NCBI RefSeq assembly: GCF_033344935.1
Contig: NZ_JAWPMM010000001.1
Coordinates: forward strand, 3,747,501 to 3,811,500
Reading direction: 5' to 3'
From: Reichenbachiella sp.
Lineage (GTDB): Bacteria > Bacteroidota > Bacteroidia > Cytophagales > Cyclobacteriaceae
Length of the DNA: 64,000 nt
Below are positions 27,195 to 35,240 of the stretch, one piece after another (within the stretch, counting starts at the first letter, position 1; every line of letters begins with the position of its first letter). Made by a program: the position numbers and the translations under genes. The notes beneath the pieces were generated by a model. It had not been told where the DNA came from. It saw nothing but the letters and a program-made list of their open reading frames with translations, and did no database searches.

Positions 27195-29426
27195 TTATTT
27201 GTCATATAAATCAAAGCGACTCACACTTTCTATGCCTTCCACTTTTTTCAGCTTATCCAGCATGGTATTGAGGTGGCTGGTATCATCTACATACACAGAA
27301 ATATTTCCCTCAAATATGCCGTGATCTGTGTCAATGGTCAGCGAACGCATATTCACTTTCAAATCGGTAGAAATGATAGAAGTAATATCATTGACCATCC
27401 CTATTCTATCCGTACCAATCACTTTTATTCCGGCCAGGAATGCGATTTGCTGCTGAGAGGTCCACTTGGCTTTGATGATTCGATAACCATAGTTAGACAT
27501 GAGCTCAGTCGCATTCGGACAAGATGTTCTATGTATCTTGATTCCTTCACTTACCGTTACAAAACCAAAAACGTCATCGCCAGGGATAGGTTTACAACAA
27601 TTGGCAAATTTGTAGTCCACCACATCCATATCCTCTCCGATGAGCAGCATATCTGCCGTACCGGTATTATGCACCTGTTTGATCGTCTTTTTGACTTCCT
27701 CAGGCCCATCCAGCATGCGCTTGTGCTTTTTAGGAGATTCCTTCTTGATCTCACTAATTTTCTTGATGTCCTTCGAATCAATTTTTCCTGAACCCACAGC
27801 AAAGAAAAAATCCAATGGACTCTTCGAGCCAAAATAGGCAACCAATCGATTGATGGTGTCATTGTTCAAGGTCAGCTTAATCTGCTTGAGCTTCCTGATT
27901 ACAATTTCTTTACCTTCGAAAGCGGCCTTTTTCTTCTCTTCTTTTAGAAAATCCTTGATGCCTGACTTAGCCTTCGAACTCACGACAAACCTCAACCAAT
28001 CCTCCTTCGGTTTTTGTTTGGATGAAGTCAGAATTTCAACTTGATCCCCATTTTTGAGTTTGGTGTTGATCGGTACTAGCTTATGGTTGATCTTGGCACC
28101 TATACAATTCGCACCAACCTCTGAATGGACATCAAATGCAAAATCTAATGCAGTCGAACCATTAGGCAGCGTAATCAACTTACCCATGGGGGTAAAAGCG
28201 TAGACTTCTTCTAAAAAGAGATTTGATCGGAAGTCATCCACAAATTCAATCGCAGAGATGTCATTTTGCTCGAGGGACTCACGCACACGATTGATCCACA
28301 TATCCAAAGCCGATTCGTTTTCCTTGGCAGAACCATCTTTGTACTTCCAATGAGCTGCATAGCCCTTTTCGGCAATGTCGTCCATTCGGCGGGTACGGAT
28401 TTGAACTTCCACCCATTGGCCTTTTTTAGTCATCACAGTGGTGTGGAGCGACTCATAGCCATTGGCTTTCGGAATACTAACCCAATCTCTCAGTCGGTCT
28501 GGGTTCGGCTGATAAAAATCGGTTACTATCGAGTATACGTGCCAACAAGCCGCTTTTTCTTTTTCTAAATCTGTATCGATAATAATCCGAATTGCGAATA
28601 GGTCGAAGACCTCCTCAAAAGGGATGTCTTGCTTTTTCATCTTCTGCGCTATAGAATAGATCGACTTGGTTCGTCCTTTTACTTCTACAGCATATCCTTG
28701 ATCATTAATTGACTTCTGTATGGGTCTAATAAAATTCCTGATGAATTTATTTCGATCATCTTTGGACTCTTCTATTTTTTCAGCAATGCCGTTGTAATCG
28801 TCGGCCTCACGATACTTCATAGACAAGTCTTCGAGCTCAGTCTTGATGGCATAGAGTCCTAATCGATGAGCCAACGGCGCATATAAATAGAAAGTCTCGG
28901 ATGCAATTTTGAGTTGCTTGTGGCGGGGCATACTTTCTAGCGTCCGCATGTTGTGCAATCGATCTGCCAGCTTGATGAGGATCACCCGTGTATCGCTGGA
29001 CAAAGTGAGTAGCATCTTTCGGAAATTCTCGGCTTGCTCTGAAACGCTCTGTCCAGGCACCCCTGAGATCTTGGTCAGACCATCTATAATTCGCATGATC
29101 TTTGGACCAAACTCGCGTCTGATATCCTCCAACTCCCAATCTGTGTCTTCTACTACATCATGCAGTAAGGCTGATATGATTGAGGTGGTACCTAGTCCGA
29201 TCTCGTTGACACAAATATCTGCCACTTCCAGAGGGTGATAGATATACGGTTCTCCAGATTTTCTACGCATATCCTTATGCGCTTCCACCGAGATATAGAA
29301 TGCCTTCTTTATTTCTTTGGCATCATTATCCTTTAGAAATGGCTTGGCATGTCGAAGTAATTTTCGATAGCGACGAATAATCTCTTTCTTCTCTTCTTCT
29401 TCGTCAATTACCATTGTTGTTTCCAT
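27195..29426 (-). CDS. RelA/SpoT-type bifunctional (p)ppGpp synthetase/hydrolase
   Basis: This 743-residue long RSH enzyme makes and degrades the stringent-response nucleotide (p)ppGpp. The hydrolase HD domain is intact (PYIYHPLEVA and SALLHDVVEDT near 50-95). The synthetase domain follows, with DLFAIRII, PKANGYESLHTTV and EVQIRTRRMDDIAE at about 265-365. A TGS domain (YAFTPMGKLITLPNGST) starts near 410. A ligand-binding region and an ACT domain end the protein (IKVIGTDRIGMVNDI). Because the HD motif is complete, hydrolase activity is expected, as in SpoT/Rel. It starts the series spoT-fur-STAS-purA and is divergent from tRNA-Leu. ATG at codon 5 is a possible alternative start. Confidence 0.96.
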   Translation of the reverse strand: METTMVIDEEEEKKEIIRRYRKLLRHAKPFLKDNDAKEIKKAFYISVEAHKDMRRKSGEPYIYHPLEVADICVNEIGLGTTSIISALLHDVVEDTDWELEDIRREFGPKIMRIIDGLTKISGVPGQSVSEQAENFRKMLLTLSSDTRVILIKLADRLHNMRTLESMPRHKQLKIASETFYLYAPLAHRLGLYAIKTELEDLSMKYREADDYNGIAEKIEESKDDRNKFIRNFIRPIQKSINDQGYAVEVKGRTKSIYSIAQKMKKQDIPFEEVFDLFAIRIIIDTDLEKEKAACWHVYSIVTDFYQPNPDRLRDWVSIPKANGYESLHTTVMTKKGQWVEVQIRTRRMDDIAEKGYAAHWKYKDGSAKENESALDMWINRVRESLEQNDISAIEFVDDFRSNLFLEEVYAFTPMGKLITLPNGSTALDFAFDVHSEVGANCIGAKINHKLVPINTKLKNGDQVEILTSSKQKPKEDWLRFVVSSKAKSGIKDFLKEEKKKAAFEGKEIVIRKLKQIKLTLNNDTINRLVAYFGSKSPLDFFFAVGSGKIDSKDIKKISEIKKESPKKHKRMLDGPEEVKKTIKQVHNTGTADMLLIGEDMDVVDYKFANCCKPIPGDDVFGFVTVSEGIKIHRTSCPNATELMSNYGYRIIKAKWTSQQQIAFLAGIKVIGTDRIGMVNDITSIISTDLKVNMRSLTIDTDHGIFEGNISVYVDDTSHLNTMLDKLKKVEGIESVSRFDLYDK

Positions 29427-29528
29427 ATATCAACCACTGTTTTATGGTATACTAATCTCCTAGCAAAGTTACGCTCAAACCCTCTCATTTTCGAGATAGA
29501 AAAAAACAAAAAATATTTCCAATCACCT

Positions 29529-29559
29529 ATTGCCTAATTGAATTATCTTCCTAGCTTTG
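29529..29559 (+). promoter_or_regulatory. Bacteroidota-type promoter of tRNA-Leu
   Basis: A -33 element ATTG (29529-29532), a 19-bp spacer and TAGCTTTG (29552-29559) fit the TTTG/TAnnTTTG consensus. The tRNA starts 23 bp downstream. Confidence 0.7.
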
Positions 29560-29581
29560 CACTTCCAAAAATTTCACACAT

Positions 29582-29663
29582 GCGGATGTGGCGAAATTGG
29601 TAGACGCACTAGACTTAGGATCTAGCGCCGCGAGGCATGGGGGTTCGAGTCCCTCCATCCGCA
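29582..29663 (+). tRNA. tRNA-Leu (anticodon UAG)
   Basis: The acceptor arms GCGGATG and CATCCGC pair fully, with discriminator A at 29663. The D-arm is GCG/CGC, and the anticodon stem CTAGA/TCTAG encloses CTTAGGA with anticodon TAG at 29616-29618. A long variable arm and the T-arm GGGTTCGAGTCCC are present, as expected for tRNA-Leu. CCA is not encoded. It reads CUN codons ending in A or G. Confidence 0.97.
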
Positions 29664-29672
29664 CAAATAATC

Positions 29673-29715
29673 ACCCTCTTTCCTGTAATTGCTCAGGCTA
29701 GAGGGTTTTTAATTT
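29673..29715 (+). terminator. Terminator after tRNA-Leu
   Basis: ACCCTCT and AGAGGGT arms are followed by TTTTTAATTTTTT, about 10 bp after the tRNA and before the trigger factor gene. Confidence 0.8.
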
Positions 29716-29745
29716 TTTGAATTCATACCATAAAAGATCACGATT

Positions 29746-31065
29746 TTGGACATTCAATTAGATCAAATTTCGAAAACAGAGGCTCTTATTAAAATTAATT
29801 TAAAGGAGGCTGATTATCAACCCAAAGTTGAAGAAAAACTAAAGGAGTACAGCAAGAAGGCTCAGATCAAAGGATTCCGTCCTGGGAAAGTTCCTCAAAG
29901 TCTGATCACCAAAATGTACGGCAAGTCTATCCTAGTAGAGGAAATCAACCAAATGGTTTCTCACAAAGTGATGGATTACATCAAAGAGAATGACCTCCAA
30001 ATCTTAGGAGATCCACTTCCAAACGCTGAGAAAGCTGCTGAAATGGATTGGGAAAATGGTAAGGACTTCGACTTTGAATATGAAATTGGTATCGCACCTG
30101 AATTTGATTTGAAGGTAGACAGCAAATTAAAAGTAGATACTTTCTCTATCAAGATCGAAGACAAATTGATCGATGAGACGGTAACTAACCTTCAAAAACA
30201 ATTCGGTGAAACTACCAACCCTGATGTATCTGAAAGTGGCGATTCTCTATATGGAGAAATCGTAATTGAAGGAGACGACGAAAACGCTGCTGGAACGCTA
30301 CTGGATTTCGATCACGTAGACAAGAAAGTTCAGAAAGACATGGTCGGCAAGAAAGCTGGCGATGTGATCGAGTTTGACCCTGCGAAAGCAATCAAAAACG
30401 AAGATCAAAGAAATGCATTCTTAGCTACCAACCAAGGTTTGACTGGTAAGATCAAATTCGAAGTAAAAAAGGTAAACAGAACAGCACCAGCAGAAATAAA
30501 CCAAGACATGTTCGACAAGACTTTTGGCAAAGATGCTGTGAAGTCTGAAGAAGAATTCAGAGAGAAAATCAAAGTTTCGATTAGTGAAAACTATGTAAAA
30601 GAAACTGAAGGATACACTGAATTAAAAATCAGAGATAAATTCATCGAGAAAACGAAGATCGAATTACCTGATACTTTCTTGAAAAAGTGGTTGGAGCTTT
30701 CTAACAAAAACAATTTGACCAAAGAGCAAATTGATCAAGACTATCCACTGTATGCGAATGACCTAAAATGGTCATTGATCAAAAACAAAATCTCAAAAGA
30801 CAATGAGATCAAAGTAGAGCATGAGGAAGTAGTAGAAGAAGCGAAGAACATGATCAGAGTTCAGTTTGGCTCTATGGGCATGTCTGAAGCGATGGAACAA
30901 AACATCGATTCATTTGCTGACAACTACTTAAAAGGCGAAGAAGGTCAGAACTACATGAAATTGAACGAAAAAGTTTTCAATGACAAAGTGATGGCTTATA
31001 TCAAAGAAAATATCTCGATCAAGGCTAAAGAAGTAACAGCCGACGAATACAGAGAAAAAGCTTAA
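29746..31065 (+). CDS. tig: Trigger factor, ribosome-associated chaperone
   Basis: This 439-residue protein folds nascent chains at the ribosome exit tunnel. The ribosome-binding signature GFRPGKVP is at about residues 42-49 in the N-terminal domain. The central FKBP-like region is divergent (GEIVIEGDDENA, KIKFEVKKV), and the C-terminal helical arms are rich in Lys and Glu. The start codon is TTG. No ATG gives the family's N-terminus, and the first residues (DIQLDQISKTEALIKI) align with what Bacteroidota homologues carry. It precedes clpP and clpX in the common tig-clpP-clpX order, but a terminator separates it from clpP. Confidence 0.95.
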   Translation: MDIQLDQISKTEALIKINLKEADYQPKVEEKLKEYSKKAQIKGFRPGKVPQSLITKMYGKSILVEEINQMVSHKVMDYIKENDLQILGDPLPNAEKAAEMDWENGKDFDFEYEIGIAPEFDLKVDSKLKVDTFSIKIEDKLIDETVTNLQKQFGETTNPDVSESGDSLYGEIVIEGDDENAAGTLLDFDHVDKKVQKDMVGKKAGDVIEFDPAKAIKNEDQRNAFLATNQGLTGKIKFEVKKVNRTAPAEINQDMFDKTFGKDAVKSEEEFREKIKVSISENYVKETEGYTELKIRDKFIEKTKIELPDTFLKKWLELSNKNNLTKEQIDQDYPLYANDLKWSLIKNKISKDNEIKVEHEEVVEEAKNMIRVQFGSMGMSEAMEQNIDSFADNYLKGEEGQNYMKLNEKVFNDKVMAYIKENISIKAKEVTADEYREKA

Positions 31066-31085
31066 GAATAATACCTTGTTTTATA

Positions 31086-31137
31086 AAAACCTGTCTAGTC
31101 ATCTTTTAAGGTGGTAGGCAGGTTTTTCTTTTTTTAA
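31086..31137 (+). terminator. Intrinsic terminator of tig
   Basis: AAAACCTGTCTA (31086-31097) pairs with TAGGCAGGTTTT (31115-31126) with one G-U pair, followed by TCTTTTTTT. Confidence 0.9.
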
Positions 31138-31154
31138 GAAGTTTAAAAAGTCCT

Positions 31155-31212
31155 GGCTTGTGTCTTCACAAGCCATATCATGAGAAACTATGGTTCGTGA
31201 AGACACGAAACC
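31155..31212. repeat. Inverted pair of hairpins between tig and clpP
   Basis: Hairpin 1 (31155-31174) is GGCTTGTG-TCTT-CACAAGCC. Hairpin 2 (31192-31212) is GGTTCGTG-AAGA-CACGAAACC. The second resembles the reverse complement of the first, including its loop, so the pair is BIME-like. The remaining 31213-31350 holds the clpP leader; no further gene is visible. Confidence 0.65.
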
Positions 31213-31350
31213 AAAGCAGTGTTTGAAATATAAGAGAAGGTAGTGCATAAAACACATAAACTTTTACCTTCGTGCTCCGTCTTTATGCAAAGCCCTTTGT
31301 ATTATGGACTTTTTTAGTTTTTTTGTACTTGTATATAACACCTATTAGTA

Positions 31351-32025
31351 ATGGATAAAAAAGAATTCAGAGATTTCGCCGTAAAAGGCCAAAACATAAA
31401 TGGAAACACGTTTGATCAATACACCGGTCATATCGAAAATATGACACGTGCGGTGATCGAAGAGCGTCCAACGAACTTCCGTGAGATTGACGTATTTTCA
31501 AGATTGATCATGGATAGAATCATCTTCCTAGGCATGGGTGTAGATGACAACATTGCCAACATCATCACTGCCCAGTTGTTGTTTTTAGAGTCTGTTGATG
31601 CGAAGAAAGACATCTTACTCTATGTAAATAGCCCAGGCGGATCTGTGTATGCTGGACTAGGTATCTACGACACGATGAACTATGTGAATCCAGATGTAAA
31701 TACGATCTGTACTGGATTGGCAGCTTCTATGGGAGCCGTATTACTAGCAGGTGGTGCCGCTGGAAAAAGAGCCGCATTGCCGCACTCAAGAATTATGATT
31801 CACCAGCCAATGGCAGGTATGCAAGGACAGGCTTCTGACATGGAAATTTCATTGAAGCAGACGCTTTCTGTAAAGAAAGATCTATATGACATCCTGGCGA
31901 AGCACAGTGGCAAGACCTACGATCAAATCGAAAAAGACTCAGATCGTGACTATTGGATGAAAGCTTCTGAGGCCAAGAAATATGGTCTGATCGACGAAGT
32001 ATTGGAACGAAAAGCTGACGATTAA
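31351..32025 (+). CDS. clpP: ATP-dependent Clp protease proteolytic subunit
   Basis: This 224-residue serine peptidase forms the ClpP barrel that degrades unfolded or tagged proteins fed by ClpX. The catalytic triad is visible: Ser in GLAASMGAV at about residue 124, His in RIMIHQPM at about 149, and Asp in DSDRDYWM near 198. The substrate-groove motif [12 protein letters not shown] is at about 91-102. Length and N-terminus fit Bacteroidota ClpP. It is followed closely by clpX, so protease and unfoldase are co-expressed. Confidence 0.98.
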   Translation: MDKKEFRDFAVKGQNINGNTFDQYTGHIENMTRAVIEERPTNFREIDVFSRLIMDRIIFLGMGVDDNIANIITAQLLFLESVDAKKDILLYVNSPGGSVYAGLGIYDTMNYVNPDVNTICTGLAASMGAVLLAGGAAGKRAALPHSRIMIHQPMAGMQGQASDMEISLKQTLSVKKDLYDILAKHSGKTYDQIEKDSDRDYWMKASEAKKYGLIDEVLERKADD

Positions 32026-32061
32026 TCGTTATCTTTGGGAAATTTTAAAAAAACAGAGGAT

Positions 32062-33294
32062 ATGGCTCAAGTAACCTGTTCATTTTGCGGAAGGAATAAG
32101 AAAGATGTTGATTTGATGATTTCAGGGATACATGCTCACATTTGTGACAAATGTATCGCACAAGCCAATCAAATTTTGAATGAGGAATCGAATACCAAGA
32201 GCAATCTTGATACGCCGAATTTCAACCTCATCAAGCCTATTGAAATGAAAGAACACCTCGACCAATTTGTGATTGGTCAGGACGAAGCTAAGCGAGTGAT
32301 CTCTGTAGCGGTGTACAACCACTACAAGAGATTGTCTCAGCCTGCCGAAGACGATGAGGTGACGATTGAAAAATCAAATATTGTAATGGTGGGAGAAACC
32401 GGAACAGGTAAAACTTACCTGGCTCGATCACTCGCCAAAATCCTTCAAGTACCTTTTTGTATTGCTGATGCCACTGTACTCACGGAAGCTGGATATGTAG
32501 GTGAAGATGTAGAAAGCATCTTAACCAGACTTCTCCAGGCTGCTGATTATGATGTAGAAGCCGCAGAACGAGGTATTGTCTACATTGATGAGTTGGATAA
32601 GATTTCTCGTAAGTCGGACAATCCATCCATCACCAGAGACGTGAGTGGAGAAGGTGTGCAGCAGGCGCTATTGAAGCTATTGGAAGGTACTTCTGTGAAT
32701 GTACCGCCACAAGGCGGACGTAAGCATCCAGATCAGAAGATGATTTCTGTAAATACAGAAAACATTCTATTTATCTGTGGTGGAGCATTTGATGGAATCA
32801 CTAGAAACATTGCGAATCGTTTGAATACGCGTCCATTAGGTTTCAACAACAAGAAAACTGATACGTACGGCGAAGTAAACAAGGACAATTTGCTGCAATA
32901 CATCACGGCAATGGATTTGAAAAGCTTCGGCTTGATTCCTGAGTTGATTGGTCGTCTACCAGTTTTGACACACTTGAATCCGCTGGATGACAAAGCACTT
33001 CGTCAGATATTGACTGAGCCTAAGAATGCGCTAGTAAAGCAGTATTCGAAGCTGTTTGATATGGAAGGCATAGAGATCGAATTCAAGAAAGGCGCTTTGG
33101 ACTATGTAGTAGAAAAAGCTTTGGAATTCAAGCTTGGTGCACGTGGTCTGCGCTCGATTTGCGAGGCTATCATCAACGATGCCATGTTCGAACTACCTTC
33201 TCAGAAAGATGCTAAGAAGCTTGTAGTAACGAGAGCTTATGCCGAAGAGAAATTCGAAAAATCTAAGTTGAATAAGTTGAGAGTAGCGGGGTAA
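32062..33294 (+). CDS. clpX: ATP-dependent Clp protease ATP-binding subunit ClpX
   Basis: This AAA+ unfoldase of about 410 residues recognises substrates and feeds ClpP. The N-terminal zinc-binding domain has two CxxC pairs (CSFCGRNKK and CDKCIAQ). Walker A is [11 protein letters not shown] and Walker B is [36 protein letters not shown] and [11 protein letters not shown] are also present. I chose the ATG at 32062 because it gives [10 protein letters not shown], the usual N-terminus; an in-frame TTG at 32035 would add nine residues. Its last codons and downstream terminator recur as direct copies at 38.7 kb and 42.8 kb, which makes its 3' end the likely boundary of an accessory region. Confidence 0.97.
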   Translation: MAQVTCSFCGRNKKDVDLMISGIHAHICDKCIAQANQILNEESNTKSNLDTPNFNLIKPIEMKEHLDQFVIGQDEAKRVISVAVYNHYKRLSQPAEDDEVTIEKSNIVMVGETGTGKTYLARSLAKILQVPFCIADATVLTEAGYVGEDVESILTRLLQAADYDVEAAERGIVYIDELDKISRKSDNPSITRDVSGEGVQQALLKLLEGTSVNVPPQGGRKHPDQKMISVNTENILFICGGAFDGITRNIANRLNTRPLGFNNKKTDTYGEVNKDNLLQYITAMDLKSFGLIPELIGRLPVLTHLNPLDDKALRQILTEPKNALVKQYSKLFDMEGIEIEFKKGALDYVVEKALEFKLGARGLRSICEAIINDAMFELPSQKDAKKLVVTRAYAEEKFEKSKLNKLRVAG

Positions 33295-33390
33295 ACAAAT
33301 CTGTCATTGCCCGGCACTTGTAGAGTGTTATTCAAGTAGATTCAGCTCAAAAATATCAAAGCCCATCTCGATAGCTATCGGGATGGGTTT
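33235..33390 (+). repeat. clpX 3' end and flank: reference copy (A) of a three-copy direct repeat
   Basis: This unit covers the last roughly 20 codons of clpX, its stop and the terminator. It is matched by copies B (38714-38885) and C (42831-42909), all in the same orientation. Compared with B it lacks about 17 bp that form half of a hairpin. Confidence 0.85.
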
Positions 33391-33396
33391 TTCATT
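33361..33396 (+). terminator. Intrinsic terminator of clpX
   Basis: CCCATCTCGATAG pairs with CTATCGGGATGGG (one G-U) and is followed by TTTTTCATTTTT. Bases 33397-33617 hold no supported gene. Confidence 0.9.
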
Positions 33397-33617
33397 TTTG
33401 ATTTCGCTTCAAAAAAACCACTCATTAAATAAAACTTCAGAGTGGAAACGGCCTGGATAGGGCGCGTGGTTCTAAAGTTATTTAAAGGCAGTGAAGATAG
33501 CGAGCCGACTCCAAAAAGCCAATCCGAAAGTCATATCCGTGAGGGGAGCGATCAGTCTAGCAGTGAAAATTCCAAACCCTCGAAAGACCATGCACACCTA
33601 TCTGATGTTATGAGCCT

Positions 33618-34325
33618 TTACTTTCCGATTTGACATTTGATAAGTTGCTTCTGTATAGAATCCAACTTTAGTTCAAGTTCATTGATTCTCAGGTTCATGG
33701 ACTCTTTTTGTTCACGGGCATCAGTGTAGTTCATATTTGCAAGTATTGTTTGCTTTTCAGCTTCACTCGCCTTAATGTTAGCGAGTACAATAAAAAAGAC
33801 ACAAATGAGTGTTAAAATGCCTGTAATTAAGTTTCGTTTCATAGTTGATAGAATTTCGTATTGTGAAGATTTTGTAGATAGGAATATGAAACCCAAGATT
33901 AAAGTTGATAATCTTCCATATTCCAGAGCACCTATCGAATGAGCAATTACAAATTGTAATACGGCTAAGGTTTTGAGTAGTTCCAGTATTGACCATTTGT
34001 TGGACTTATTCCAAAAACGTAAAAAGTAAAATGAAGCAGCGAGAATTGAAGTGAAAATTGTTCCGACAAATACTAAGTTGAAGTTCTTCCATGGCAAGAA
34101 ATCAAGGAGTTGGCAAAGAGGTATGAGACTTATTGAAATGGCCGATGCCAGTAAAAATTGTTTGTTCTTATTTTTTATAACAAATGCTAAAAAGATTGTT
34201 CCTGATAGGAGTAATTGGTTAAAAACGAATTCTGGAAACTCGGTTCTGGAAACTTCTCTTAATGCTAGCATAAGTAGAACAAAAAGTAGAAATAGGAGCA
34301 GTTGGTATTTTTCGGAAACTCTCAT
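33618..34325 (-). CDS. Membrane protein with C-terminal coiled coil, unknown function
   Basis: This 235-residue protein is not recognised. It has about six hydrophobic helices between residues 8 and 185 (LLLFLLFVLLMLAL, TIFLAFVI, FVGTIFTSILAASFYF, GILTLICVFFIVLAN). A soluble C-terminal segment follows (about 188-235, NLRINELELKLDSIQKQLI), predicted to be a coiled coil. It lies alone on the minus strand, behind the clpX terminator and in front of a 279-bp repeat, and is A/T-rich compared with clpX. The position suggests cargo of an accessory insertion. It could be a stress or defence membrane protein, but nothing in the sequence proves that. Confidence 0.7.
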   Translation of the reverse strand: MRVSEKYQLLLFLLFVLLMLALREVSRTEFPEFVFNQLLLSGTIFLAFVIKNKNKQFLLASAISISLIPLCQLLDFLPWKNFNLVFVGTIFTSILAASFYFLRFWNKSNKWSILELLKTLAVLQFVIAHSIGALEYGRLSTLILGFIFLSTKSSQYEILSTMKRNLITGILTLICVFFIVLANIKASEAEKQTILANMNYTDAREQKESMNLRINELELKLDSIQKQLIKCQIGK

Positions 34326-34447
34326 TTATGGCTCATAACATTTGTAAGTGACCAGTGCACTTTATACGCACTGCAACAATACCGTGATTTATATTTTTTT
34401 GATTTCCTAAAAAGAGCTGCTACTCAAGGATAGGACATTTTTGAATG

Positions 34448-34726
34448 AGATCAAATGGACTTGATCAAAATCAGCTATCAATAAATGAGTGGATTTCTCC
34501 GCTGTGCTACGAAATGACAAAACGCAGAAGAAGGCCGCAAGAGATTGCCACGTCGCTCCTTTGCCTATCGGCAAAGCATGCTTCTCGCAATGACGTGAGC
34601 GAGTGAGTGTACAAGAAGTTCATACCAGAGTCAAACTTAAGTACGTCTTTGCGAGGCCTACGATTCGATGGTAATCGAATGCACAACGTTGCTATCTTAA
34701 TGTTTGATTAAGGACACTTTTTCACC
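34448..34726. repeat. 279-bp REP-pair repeat, copy R1
   Basis: It is nearly identical to R2 (44956-45234). It carries one REP-like unit (AGATTGCCACG...CTCGCAATGACG) and a second, inverted one (ACGTCTTTGCGAGG...ACGTTGCTATCTT). Each has an internal hairpin: CTTTGCC-TATC-GGCAAAG at 34559-34576 and ATTCGAT-GGTA-ATCGAAT at 34663-34680. It ends with CTTAAT/ATTAAG arms and a T run. No ORF is seen in it. Confidence 0.9.
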
Positions 34727-34730
34727 TCCT

Positions 34731-34804
34731 TGCCGCACCTGTTGCGGCATCTCTCGGAAATTACAGCAGCAGTTATTTCCAGCAGATCGCGCAACAGGTG
34801 CGCG
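34731..34804. repeat. Inverted hairpin pair beside R1
   Basis: TGCCGCA-CCTGT-TGCGGCA (34731-34749) and CGCGCA-ACAGG-TGCGCG (34788-34804) are inverted relatives of each other, since CGCACCTGTTGCG is the reverse complement of CGCAACAGGTGCG. The rest of the gap to 34916 would hold the padR promoter; no clear box is seen. Confidence 0.65.
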
Positions 34805-34916
34805 AAAGCTGTACGCTCATAGCAGAGCACCAGGATCACTTCCCTCTTAGACCAAACGTAACCTTTTACCAAATCCTCTCGTCTTGTGTTTTAGTTGTTT
34901 TACAAATAGGTAAATA

Positions 34917-35240
34917 ATGAAATACGCATTAGGTGAATTCGAAGAGATTGTATTGCTACTAGTAGCTGCACAACACGATGAGGCTTATGGCTTGTCCATA
35001 ACCAAAGCCATTGAAGAAAAACTAGAGCGATCCGTCACGCTCAGTAGTGTGCACACGGCCCTTTACCGACTAGAAGAAAAGGGTTATGTCCAATCTCAAA
35101 TTGGGGGCAGTAGTACGGCACGCGGAGGGAGAAGAAAAAGGCTATTTACCATTACCGCCACAGGAAAATCTGCTTTACAGGAATCGCGGGCTTCAAGGAA
35201 TCTGCTTTGGGATATGATATCAAACGTTGTCATAGAATGA
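34917..35240 (+). CDS. PadR-family transcriptional regulator
   Basis: This 107-residue winged-helix repressor has clear PadR features: LGEFEEIVLLLVAAQ, EAYGLSITKAIEE, the recognition helix SSVHTALYRLEEKGYV, and the wing with GGRRKRLFTITATGKSAL. It overlaps the ABC permease gene by 4 bp (ATGA). In Bacteroidota, PadR genes next to prefix-domain permeases are a recurrent pair in which PadR is thought to repress the transporter in response to a small molecule. The inducer is unknown. Confidence 0.93.
   Translation: MKYALGEFEEIVLLLVAAQHDEAYGLSITKAIEEKLERSVTLSSVHTALYRLEEKGYVQSQIGGSSTARGGRRKRLFTITATGKSALQESRASRNLLWDMISNVVIE

Noticed and set aside
27273-27791. 172-codon open frame antisense to the spoT-type gene
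   Set aside because: It lies fully inside a well-supported gene, and its translation looks like an antisense by-product with no domain.
33442-33633. 63-codon plus-strand frame starting with GTG after clpX
   Set aside because: It has low-complexity Ser/Lys content and no recognisable domain, and it runs into the 3' end of the opposite-strand gene; better read as non-coding.
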